From the NCBI GenBank assembly GCA_946902875.1, contig OX336340.1, positions 15,267,566 through 15,331,565 of the forward strand: DNA of 64,000 nucleotides. The letters run 5' to 3'. Source of the stretch: Nematopogon swammerdamellus. Taxonomy: Eukaryota; Arthropoda; Insecta; Lepidoptera; Adelidae. Made by a program: the position numbers and the translations under genes. The notes beneath the pieces were generated by a model. That model was not told where the DNA came from. It made no database searches and worked only from the letters and a program-made list of their open reading frames with translations. Position 1 is the first letter of the stretch. Every line of letters begins with the position of its first letter. Shown one piece after another: positions 10,158 through 19,432 of this stretch.

Positions 10158-13100
10158 CTGCAACCATCATTTCATCATCATCATTTTGTCAGCCTCGGTA
10201 GCTCAGTGGTGCAGACAGTCGACTGTCGCTATTGATCGCTGGGCGCAGTCAGCACTTGGATGGGTGACCGCTCGACCGTTGGAGGCTAACCGTGGTTCGG
10301 ATTCCACATAAAAACTGTAAGTAGGTCCCTTCCCTTCTTACCTTACTAGGTGGTAGGGTTCAACCTGCCCGGGTTGGTACCACCGCACTGAATGAAACGT
10401 CGTCGGTCGAAACGGCTATGCAAATAGTTTGTGTTTTCCGTCCAGTTCAGTGTAGCCGGCACGACCGAAGGGAAGCACTGACATGGCACCTAGCTCTCCC
10501 GGTGTTATGGGCTGACATCACGGATGTTGTAGGTGATGTAGCCAACCGTGTCAGTTTCCATAAAAAAAAAACCATCAAATATTGACACCCACATATTTCT
10601 CGCGTGACATCTCCACCCCTTTAGCGTTAGCCTTAGTACGTGTGTGTTGTGATTTGTGTGTGGCGCACTCTGCACACTTCAAACGCGGTGACATTATGGC
10701 AGGGGCGTCATTTCAAATTTTGATTGGGGGGCAAGCACAAAGAGCAACAATAGTTTTGTCAAGGTACTTATTTAAAAATAACGAAAAACATAAAAATATT
10801 ATATTAATTACTTAATATAATATTTTTATGTTTTTCGTTATTTTTAAATAAGTACCTTGACAAAACTATTGTTGCTCTTTATTGTAAATAGTGTATCTAT
10901 TTACAGTAAAATGTCGATTATCCGAACGGCGGTTATCTGAACCACCGCTTATCCAAACAAACATAGCAAGTGATCTTATTAAACTTAACATAAGTCACCA
11001 CAAGCCGCAGAGGCTAACATCCAAAACCCTGGGCACGCCTGTGCCCTAGGCCATATAGTGAAGCCAAACGGTGCAAAAAACTATAGCTTAGTCAGATAAA
11101 ACGTGTAGGTAGTCCAGCTTGATTAGCAACAAAATCGGTGATGAAAAACAGCAGTAACTCACCAGTAACCATATCCTTGTTCTCGCAAGCGGAATGGAAC
11201 TCCATATTCTTGACGGCATTGCATCCAACCTCCAGCGTGTTGTAGTTATTGTTCACGCAGCTTGTCACATCTGTCTGTCCGTCTGATCGCTTGCTCCTAA
11301 GCACTGGGCTCGCGCTGTGGTTCCTAACGTTAAAATTGTGATTATCACTATGTAAACTATTATTGAAGTCTACTCTACGATTATGTTTGCCCTCGACTCG
11401 AGTGTGTTTTCTCTTCCGCCGCTGCATTTCCATCAGTTTCTTCGCAGGCCTGTACTTTCTCGAATCATCCCGGTGGTGCTCGAGAGATCTGGTGATCCTC
11501 TGGTGGTGACGGATGCCGGTAATTTCATACTTCCCCGAGTACGGGCACTCTTTGGACTCGGGGTTGCTCGCTGAAAAAGAAATATTTTGTATAAGTATAA
11601 GAATCAGTAGATATTGTGTGAAAACATACAGTGCCTACTAAGGTAACATTTGAACGCGCCTAACGCGCCTTTTGAAAAGCCAAAAGTTACGCTGGGAAAT
11701 ATAAAAAAAATACGATTGACTCCTTATAAATAATAACAGTCGATTATGTTTATTTATGAAAAATAACGGCTAAAGCAAAAATATTTAGTTTTATTTCGGC
11801 AGTTTTCAAAAGGAAAATAGGTAGACACCCACCAACAAGCGTGACGTACGGTGCCGTCATGGCGTTGAAATAGTGCGGTGCACAGGCGTCATCCGCGCGC
11901 GCAGTAGGCGCCCCGCGCTGCAGCTCAGCGATGTACGAGTCGCGTCGATACATCACCACGCATACGTACCGACTCACGCTGCGAACACAACAAGCAACTT
12001 CTTCAAACACTTTCGAAACCTATATAAAGCCGCGTCTCGTGCGCATGTTTTTTCGAAACAATACACAAAAAACATGAAACAAAAACATTACTTCTTTATG
12101 GTTTTCATACAAATATGGATGGCCACGCCCCAATGTTTCGATGTTTCTGTGTAATGTTTAAAAAAAAAACATTCGCAGGAGACCCGGCTTAAAGCATCCC
12201 ATATTGACCTTGAAAGCATCATTGGAGTTGTAGAGAGCGGGAAATTATGAGTGCGATGTCGGCAATGTATGTACATTGTCCTAGCCAACGCAGGATAGCT
12301 TATGTATGAGCTTTGATGAGAAACTAACGTTTTACTCGCGGAACTCTCACACAAAAATGGCCAACTCTCCGCTTTCCGCTTGGATCCTTCTGTAATGCAA
12401 TGGAATTGTTTACCCTGGACACGTAGGTGTGGCTTGCGTCGACACGTTTGGTCGTAATTTTTGGGATCGTTTGGTGTCGTTAACGAGCTGGGGAAATATC
12501 TGGGTGGTGCAGCCCGAAGAACTCACCAATGGTGTTGCCAGTGAGCGACTAGAGCGACGGAGTTGCCACTCGGAGAGCTCGCCTTAATGTTGACGCAGTG
12601 GACCTTGATTTCTGAGCCAGTCTGGTTGCTGATGCGCAGCGTGGCGTTCTTCTGGTGGAACGAGTAGTTGCTGGAGAAGTCGAGGGTGTGCCAGTGCGCC
12701 GAGAATGTCATCCAGGATGGGAAGCGGCACTTGAAGTTCACCGACACTGAAATTACATTGAATGTTTAATTACGTTGAATTACATGATGATAATTTGTTG
12801 AATGCAGTCGTTCTAGACATTTTCGCTTATCCAGGGAAGTTTTGTCACAAAATATGGAAGCAAGACCAGTACCGGATCTTATAACCAGTTATGTAATTCG
12901 TTCTTGAACTTATCTATAAGTTTTCTCTTTCTATTTCAGGTGCTTTCAGATTACAATCAGAGTTCTGCAGGCTATGGCACGCAATGCATCGAGCAAGACC
13001 TCAGGTTAATACAATATTCAGGCTCTATATACTAGATTCAGAAAGTTCAATTTAGGGAAGAAAATAGTCGAAAGACTCTACAGAAACAAAAAAATACAAT

Positions 13101-16100
13101 AATAATGTATGAAAGAAACGGTTCAAAGTTGCCTACACAAGGATATAAGCATATAAAATGCATACCTCTCTTCAGGGCCATAGTGCGAGAGCCCTCGGTG
13201 GCGCTGAAGAGACCATTGCAAGTGGCGTCCCCTGATTGAGCCACGCGATACTCCACGCCGTCTCCGGAGTCTTTCAGCAGGGTCGGTGATGCTGGAACAT
13301 CACAACATCATGATTGCTTGATTGATCATGGGGTTCCATTTCATAGAGGTAGTCTAAAGTGGTGGGTCGCATTCTACGAGAAAATTTATATTTTATTTAA
13401 AGAATGGACATAATTGTCTCACCAATGCCGTTGGTCTTCTCATAGACGAAGCAGCGGTAGCGGTCCTCGTTGCTTGTGGCGTGGTTGTGATGAACCTTGC
13501 CCACGAGGAAGCGCAGGCTGCCTTCCTTCCAGGTCGCCAAGCACTCCAGCTCCTCCACTGTAAGTTAACAAATTTGTTTGCTGAAGTTTAGAGAAGATAG
13601 TCGAAGTGTATTACGTCCTTTGCTCATTCCGATTCTCTTTAAAGATTCTTCGTCCATGTCTTACCTACCTACTTAGAAACAAAATAGAAGCGGAGGAAAT
13701 CTAGTTCACCCGGTGTTATGGGCTGACATCACGGACGTTGTAGGTTATGTAGCCAACCGAGTCAGATTCCATAAAAAAAAAGTTAACATCTGTGCTAAAG
13801 TATTAGGCCTCTTACGTAATAAATAAGTTTAAACATTATTGGCTAAAGTTAATTTCAGACGATCAATTTTTGCGTTCTTTTCGGCTGGCATTTCAAACTG
13901 GGGCTGCGGCGCCGGCGAGTGCAGTGCATCATCATCATCATACGGTAGAGCAAGTCGGTCGCGCCCGCGGTTGTCAGCAAATACCGGGAAAATAAACCTT
14001 GGTAATCCATCGTTCCTAAATATGAATTAACTAGCTTTTGTTCAGGTGAAGGTATTCTTTCTGGAAAAAAGTATATAACTAGTGGCAAGGGCGAAGGCCG
14101 AGCTACGTTCAGGTAAACGATATTATTTCTCGAACAAAGCAAGTGACTACGGGCGAGACCGAAGGTGTGGACGTGAACGCGTGAATTAGTGAAAACAAAA
14201 TTCTTTCTTATATGACGCCTTCACTTTGAAAGAGGATATCCTCCCCTTTAATCTTTAAAAGTTCATCAGTTTGGACTGGGCGTTGATCAGTCAGTCAATC
14301 GGGATTTGTCAATTTTTTTCTTTTATATGTAATATGAATTAATAGGTGTAAAAATGTATTTCAACTATTTGTTGGCTAATTAATGTGTATGCTAATGGGA
14401 TAAATAATTGTATCGTAACACACTAGCTAAAATAAAACACAACACAAGACGGGCACAATGACCGAGCATAGCTGTCATCAGATGTGTCTGAATCAGATAC
14501 GAAAATACCGCACTATTTCGTGGTATTCATAAAAGTCTGAACAATAAAGTGACGCATATGTCTAGACTCTAGACTGGGGAATGAACTTGATTGTTTGCTT
14601 AGATATTATATTAGATATTTCGAATTGCTGTAGATATAAAACTAAGAGCAGCAGATGCAAGACAGTTTTTTTTTTATAACTTAAATACCTAAGCACTTAG
14701 TCACTCGATTTTTTTTAAAAGAAAGTTAACTTCAATTCCCGACATTCTGGATTGGGAATGCAAAGGTCGTGTCCACATTTTATAATAAAGAATATTGTTT
14801 TTTTATGGAAACCACGAATATATTCGTCGAATCACACATATCTATAAGGTGTCTAACGACGGCCATGGACATTCGGTCGTATGCAGGCCTGAAAGGTACC
14901 TATTCACGCCCTTCTCAATGGAACTCATACTCTTACTCGATACTGTACTCGGGGGAATGGCCATGGGCAGTGAGAGCGTTCCAAAGTTTGCCGGTTCTGT
15001 ATTGATGAAAGATGTACAGAAACGATTGTTATACATATTCGTGATAAATCCAGCGTGTAGAGATGCAATCCCTGAAACAGCTCTTCCCAGCACTAACCAT
15101 AGAATAAAAGACACCCTCAACAATATTAGGGAGTCGACATCCCTACGGAGTTGCAGTGGTTCTAGATCGCGGTACACTCACGCACGTCTCGATGCTGGAG
15201 CGAGTCCAAATGCGCAAGCAGGTATTTAGCCGCGCTGTTTTTTTTGTTTTTTTTATGGATACTGACACGGTTGGCTACATCACCTACAACATCCGTGATG
15301 TCAGCCCATAACACCGGGTGAACTTGGTGCCACGTCAGTGCTTCCCTTCGGTCGTGTCGGCTACACTAAACTGGACGGAAAACACAAACTAAATACATAG
15401 CTGTTTCGACCGACCTTTCATTCAGTGCGGTGGTATCAACCCGGGCGGGTTAAACCCTACCACCTAGTAATATAAGAAGGGAGTCATATCCCTTAGTCGC
15501 CTTTTACGACATTCCGCAAGTGCGAGCAGTACTCCAAGCAGGACCTAATCTGCGTTTTCTGAATTGAGCATTTTTCTCCAGATAATATTGCAAACACAGC
15601 AGATATCGTTGGCCAAAGTTTAGTAGAGCTGGTGCATTTTACAGAAACTTCGTTTCGAACTAGCCACGTACCTGTACTTTCAGATCCGTGTACATCAGGA
15701 CACGCCTGATAGTTGAGGAGCAGTCTCGAATCTTCTGTGCAACTCTCAATCGAAGAAACCGGACTCTTGCAGTCTCCATGCCCTCTGCAATTTTAACATA
15801 ATCTTTCAGAAGGTTGTCTTGTACCACTGTTTCTGCAAAGGCATTCCTGAATGTGAGATGGCCGCAAAGCAGCCTCGGCTGTGTTCTCCTCTAGTCCAGT
15901 ATAGCCAAAGGAAAGTCTCCGTTATGGCACCTACCTTCTCGGAGGTGACATTGGCTGGTCGGGACTGTGCTCTGGCTCCTCTGATTCAGCCATCCATACC
16001 GGATTTCACAAAAAAATAACACCACGAGCTACTCCATGGCTGCGAGGTCCCCTATGCTAGCTGGGGCTTGTAGACTCGCCTCGACTGCACCATTAGTTCC

Positions 16101-19066
16101 CAGCACTGACGATTTCCCAGTTACATTCGTTCGCGCTGGTTTTCAAAACAGTATGTATCACATAAGTATAAGTATAATATAAAAAAAAAATCAAATCAAA
16201 ATGTACTTTATGGTACACCAGTATAGAAGAGGCCACAAAAAGCGAGTTTAATGCACAACCAAATGGAACCACTCATATTGTACCCAGTTCTCCAATGTGT
16301 TAGGTAGGGATGGGCTGACATCGCGGTTGTAGTGTTTAATGTAACCAACATGTCACGTTCCGTAGAACAGTCTAAATAAAAAGCATATGGAAGGTATGGA
16401 ACATTCCCTTTTTGTCAATGAAGAATAAGTTGCCTCACCTGTTGTATGTAAAGGAGAAGGGTCCCTTGAGCGGGCAGGCCACGGGCGCCGCGCTCTCTCT
16501 GAACATGGAGTAGAGGAGGGCGTCGCCAGTGATCATGGTGCACAGGATAGGCAGCACGTCGCGCCGGTGGCAGAAAGCTGCAACATCACATCTCGTTAGA
16601 ATAATCATAAAACAATTTCAATTGTAGTCGTTATAGTCGTTGTAGTCATCAGTAAAACCATTTATAATCGTAACTCATAGGTTAAATAGTAATTAGAATG
16701 AATATGTTGTCATGTCATACACAAAACATAATAATATATTCGCAAATTATGATCTTACACATGGTAGGTACGTAGTTATCAACGATATTTATTGGATTAC
16801 GGAAGCCTACTGCCGATAGATACTAGCTTTATTATAAAGTAGAGATTGCTATTGATTTTATTGATACTATCACAATTAGTGATAACCAATCCTTTTTGTG
16901 TACGAGCATTGATGTTAGTTTGATCGATTAGCACCCACATTAGAAATAATTACCTATATAATTACAAAACGTATATGACCGAAGATGATATATATATTTC
17001 CCATCACGATTCATTTTAAATAAAGTCAACTTTTAGCATATCGCGGTATTAAATGAAAAATATTATTAATAGGTGCCTACATATTGTTATTCTTTGCAGT
17101 TTAACCGTCGCGTCGGTAGGTAAATACGGGTAAAAAGTGTCTGTTTATTACACAGTATGCTATGGCCGACGGACCGTGAAAATACAATAAGCTTATTGAA
17201 TAGTAGTAAGTAACCCTCCCTAGGGTAAATTCAATATTCACGAACCGTAAACACATACGAATTTATTCCTTTACTAGCTGAGCCCGCGGTTCCGCTCGCT
17301 TTGTCTTCTTGTTTGACAATTTCAGTTTAGTTAGAGAAATAAATTACATATCCTTAAAATAAAAAAAATAAAACTATTGATTCTAAGGAGTTAATTCAAT
17401 TAAATGAATCAGACAATATGTGTTATTTATTAACCTATTATGGCGGATATCCCAACAAATAACAAAAAAAAACTTTTTTTCTACTTTTTATTATTTGTTG
17501 TTATATCTGCCACAATAACATATATTCTGTGAAAATATCAACCGGCTAGCTATTACGGTTCCAAAAATAGAGCAGTAGGACAGACAGACATACAGACAGA
17601 CGGACATACAGACAGTAAGACATCGTAGGCTTAATAATAGGTTTCCGTACGGGGTACAGAATCCTAAAAAAGAAAACGTTAAAATTAAGAAACATATTTT
17701 TTAAACCTGGTGTGATTATATTGCAAACTCTGAAGTAAAACAACAAATAATAAAAACCGGCTAATTATGTGGTGGTACGGTAGCCTCGGTGCGCGAGTCC
17801 GACTCGCACTTGGCAGGTTTTTATAGTATAAGTGTTGTGGTTTTTATAGTTGCATTTATATTGTAAATATTGACAGACAGTTGAATATCAATTCGATACT
17901 CACTTTCTTTATACTGTAGAACATTGATGTGCTTTTCGTGCATCACGACACAACGATAACATCCTTTTCTGAAAGAGAAAACAAATAGAACATTATCCTC
18001 ACGGCCGATTCCATTATGTGGAAGAACTGACGAAGCTAGCTAGAGGACAAGGAATCGCACCAAAAGTTGCAATTTTTCTTGTTTTGAGAAAGGAGCTGCA
18101 AGCTAGCAGGCTGTTTCTATAATTTGTAATTTTATGGTTTCAGTAGATATTTAGTATGTACTTACGTTCTTCGATTTTCTCTACCTAATAAAATATTAAG
18201 CTAATTTAACTATTTGTGCGGAAGATTGAAACCATTAATAACTTTTAATAGTTAATTATTAAGCTAAACATGGAAAGTAGCACGCCATCAGACTAATAAA
18301 TATTACATTGATTTGATTGCATGATTGTACTGAAACAAACTTTTGTTCTACAAATTTTTATGTAAATGTCAAACATTTCACTTTTAATAGGTACTTACCT
18401 ATTGGCTGGCTCGTTTGACCTTTAAAGTATTTCTACAATTCATCCATCATAGTTTATGTCGTTGGGTGCCTACTTGCAACACAGTGTAAGAAGAATAAAA
18501 CTATTTTCCTTTCCCATAAATTATTAAGTGATGGCAGATAGCCTAATGACTCTCTTGAGAGAGGTCTGATGTTCAGTGGCTACATCAATGAGTTTTTCGA
18601 AAATTTTAATTGGTGCATCGATGAATTGGTGCACATAAACACCCAAGTAACATATGAATAAACATACCTACTATTGTTTTGTTTATGACTGAGCGAAGAT
18701 GCAACTGTCGTCTGCAATTAATTCGTTTTGTACTTACCAGAAATTTATACAAATAAATTATGGGCTTAATTTTGCCCACTCAAACTAATACTTGACTGAA
18801 ATTCTCTGTAGTTAAATGCGATAGTAAGTTCGCCACAGTACAAATACTCCTACCCTGTCATCCAATAATGATAAATTACAAAAAACCACAATAACGGTAT
18901 AGAAAAAACATCGATGAAAATACTCACTCATCAACAATGTGAAATTTGTCCCCCTCGGAGGAAAGGCACTTCCCTTTATTGGAGAGTCGGTCTCCCTCTA
19001 TGACGATAGGCTGCGTTACCCCAGACTGAAACCATTTGCCGGCCCATCGCTGCGGGAACAGGCAAC
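9898..19066 (-). CDS. Spliced gene for a cysteine-rich extracellular protein, DUF7042-7045-like family (ten exons, 5' end missing)
   Basis: Ten exons on the minus strand join in frame: 18928-19066, 17904-17968, 16439-16577, 15672-15784, 13423-13557, 13166-13291, 12527-12746, 11833-11978, 11163-11570 and 9898-10157. They total 1751 bases and give 582 residues plus one partial codon. Every junction has AG/GT sites and compatible phases. The N-terminal block has CLFPQRWAGKWFQSG, KGKC, GCYRC and LQYKE; later blocks have FPSW, CVVMYRRD, CHGGWYEDG and GQC near the end. Many spaced cysteines suggest disulphides, so a secreted or surface protein is inferred. I recall this pattern from insect proteins annotated DUF7042, DUF7043, DUF7044 and DUF7045, whose biochemical role is unknown. 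The signal-peptide exon is not found; it must end one base into a codon. Exon structure is firm, family moderately firm, function unknown. Confidence 0.85.
10192..10571 (+). mobile_element. Full-length SINE, tRNA/5S head and LINE-shared tail, in an intron
   Basis: It starts GCCTCGGTAGCTCAGTGG, contains GCAGTCAGCACTTGGATGGG with TGACCGCTCGACC, then GTGGTTCGGATTCC, and continues into the family T tail ending TGTCAGTTTCCATAAAA. About 380 bases. It sits between exons 9 and 10 of the gene, antisense to it. Confidence 0.82.
10739..10880. repeat. Perfect 69-bp inverted repeat with a 4-base loop
   Basis: Left arm 10739-10807 and right arm 10812-10880 are exact reverse complements; the loop is TTAC. 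The arms begin AAAGAGCAACAATAGTTTTG. It lies in the intron between exons 9 and 10. It would fold as one long hairpin in DNA or in the pre-mRNA. Confidence 0.95.
10909..10975 (+). mobile_element. Fragment of a pogo/Tigger-like terminal repeat
   Basis: CAGTAAAATGTCGATTATCC, then GGTTATCTGAACC and GCTTATCCAAAC. The repeated GATTATCCGAAC theme is typical of pogo/Tigger inverted ends. Only one end is seen. Confidence 0.45.
11163..11570 (-). CDS. Exon 9: CPYSGKYEITG segment with basic insert
   Basis: Acceptor TTTTTCAG and donor GTGAGT. It opens ASNPESKECPYSGKYEITG, runs into a long polar, basic stretch (including RRKRKHTR) that looks disordered, and closes with conserved-looking cysteines: TSCVNNNY, LEVGCNAV, EFHSACENKDMVT. 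At 408 bases it is the longest exon; the basic insert may be lineage-specific. Confidence 0.87.
11833..11978 (-). CDS. Exon 8: YVCVVMYRRD segment
   Basis: Acceptor TTCGCAG and donor GTGGGT. It completes a Cys codon with exon 7, then encodes VSRYVCVVMYRRDSYIAELQ and ACAPHYFNAM. It is 146 bases. The frame upstream stays open past the acceptor, which hides the true exon start. Confidence 0.85.
12527..12746 (-). CDS. Exon 7: FKCRFPSW domain segment
   Basis: Acceptor TTTCAG and donor GTGAGT. It encodes VSVNFKCRFPSWMTFSAHW, then KVHCVNIKAS and ALVAHW. The FPSW-x-W motif repeats the FPxxW theme of exon 1, so this is probably a second related domain of the same family. It is 220 bases and leaves after codon base 2. 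Confidence 0.9.
13166..13291 (-). CDS. Exon 6: SGDATCNGL segment
   Basis: Acceptor TTCCAG and donor GTATGC. It encodes ASPTLLKDSGDGVEYRVAQS, then GDATCNGLFSATEGSRTMAL. It is separated from exon 5 by only 131 bases, the shortest intron of the gene. Confidence 0.88.
13423..13557 (-). CDS. Exon 5: ECLATWKEG segment
   Basis: Acceptor TTACAG and donor GTGAGA. It encodes VEELECLATWKEGSLRFLVG, then RYRCFVYEK. The 2.1-kb intron upstream of it holds LINE tail pieces and a copy of the 67-bp minisatellite unit. Confidence 0.88.
13701..13780 (+). mobile_element. LINE/SINE tail fragment (family T), last 80 bases
   Basis: CTAGTTCACCCGGTGTTATG to CAGATTCCATAAAA, ending in an A run. Only the extreme 3' end is present. 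It could come from the LINE or from the SINE that shares the tail. It lies in intron 4-5. Confidence 0.7.
14036..14180 (+). repeat. Two-unit relative of the 67-bp minisatellite in an intron
   Basis: AGCTTTTGTTCAGGTGAAGG, GGCGAAGGCCGAGCTACGTT and CAGGTAAACGATATTATT with CGGGCGAGACCGAAGG. It matches the outermost units of the 47702 palindrome best. It lies between exons 4 and 5. Confidence 0.6.
14838..15100 (-). mobile_element. Diverged LINE end, family V
   Basis: The plus-strand text from GGTGTCTAACGACGGCCATG and CATTCGGTCGTATGC matches the reverse of family V with a deletion. A minus-strand frame of about 110 codons crosses it and probably holds remnants of the upstream LINE coding region. 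It lies in intron 4-5 of the gene. Confidence 0.4.
15238..15521 (-). mobile_element. LINE 3' tail copy (family T) in an intron
   Basis: Minus orientation, starting on the plus strand with a T run and TGACACGGTTGGCTACATCA and ending at CGCCTTTTACGACA. It lies between exons 4 and 5, in the same sense as the gene. Confidence 0.8.
15672..15784 (-). CDS. Exon 4: GHGDCKSP segment
   Basis: Acceptor ATTGCAG and donor GTACGT. It encodes RGHGDCKSPVSSIESC, then NYQACPDVHGSEST. It is 113 bases, leaving after codon base 1. Cysteine spacing continues the N-terminal domain pattern. Confidence 0.83.
15868..16018 (+). mobile_element. 3' tail fragment of the tRNA-headed SINE family
   Basis: AAAGTCTCCGTTATGG, GTGACATTGGCTGGTCGG and CCATCCATACCGGATT occur in the same order as in the 45808 copy, ending in CACAAAAAAAT. 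It lies in the intron between exons 3 and 4. The open frame across it is incidental. Confidence 0.6.
16439..16577 (-). CDS. Exon 3: FCHRRDVL segment
   Basis: Acceptor TTGCAG and donor GTGAGG. It encodes FCHRRDVLPILC, then a run ending PLKGPFSFTYNR. It is 139 bases, the same length as exon 1, and far more GC-rich than the flanking introns. Confidence 0.88.
17530..17820 (+). repeat. Interspersed repeat with GCGCGAGTCCGACTCGCACT end
   Basis: GACAGACAGACATACAGACA, GGTTTCCGTACGGGGTACAG, ATTGCAAACTCTGAAGTAAA and GCGCGAGTCCGACTCGCACT in order. Other copies are 22925-23165 and 54935-55525. It lies in the intron between exons 2 and 3. Confidence 0.6.
17904..17968 (-). CDS. Exon 2: CYRC segment (65 bases)
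   Basis: Acceptor CTTTCAG and donor GTGAGT flank a 65-base exon encoding KGCYRCVVMHEKHINVLQYK. The phases (enters after base 2, leaves after base 1) fit both neighbours exactly. It is too short to stand out by ORF length; splice sites and phase support it. Confidence 0.85.
18928..19066 (-). CDS. Exon 1 of the visible part: CxFPxxWxGxWFQSG block
   Basis: Acceptor TTACAG precedes 19066 and donor GTGAGT follows 18928. It enters after codon base 1 and leaves after base 2. It encodes CLFPQRWAGKWFQSG, then KGKC and DKFHIVD, the start of what I take to be the DUF7044-like domain. A LINE tail copy begins only 46 bases upstream of the acceptor. Confidence 0.88.
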
Positions 19067-19112
19067 CTGTAACAATACAATACAATAATAAATAAAATTA
19101 TTAACACATAAT

Positions 19113-19432
19113 ACCGTGTGGGGCCGGTACTTTAAAGAATATCCCCACTGCATCTCTCCCCGTGTATGTCGTAAAAGGCGCGACTAAGGGATGACTTCCT
19201 TCTTATATTACTAAGTAGTAGGGTTTAACCTGCCCGGGTTAGTACCACCGCACTGAATGAAAGGTCAGTCGAAGCGGCTATGTAAATAGTTTGTGTTTTC
19301 CGTTCAGTTCAGTGTAGCCGGCACGACCGAAGAGAAGCACTGACGTGGCACCAAGTTCACCTGGTGTTATGGGCTGACATCACGGATGTTGTAGGTGATT
19401 TAGTCAACCGTGTCAGTTTCCATAAAAAAAAA
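19113..19432 (+). mobile_element. LINE 3' tail copy (family T) beside the exon 1 acceptor
   Basis: All tail blocks are present, ending TGTCAGTTTCCATAAAAAAA. It is antisense to the gene and starts 46 bases upstream of the exon 1 acceptor, leaving little room for a branch site. Confidence 0.8.

Noticed and set aside
9953..10311. Arg/Ala-rich frames on both strands over exon 10
   Set aside because: They are shadows of the GC-rich exon in other frames.
11092..11162. Coding continuation beyond exon 9
   Set aside because: It lies after a good donor; phase and homology jump to exon 10 at 10157.
12747..12747. GTG start codon for the exon 7 frame
   Set aside because: The GTG spans the splice acceptor; upstream exons join in phase.
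15819..16019. 66-codon plus-strand protein
   Set aside because: Its 3' half matches the tail of the tRNA-headed SINE at 45808-46168.
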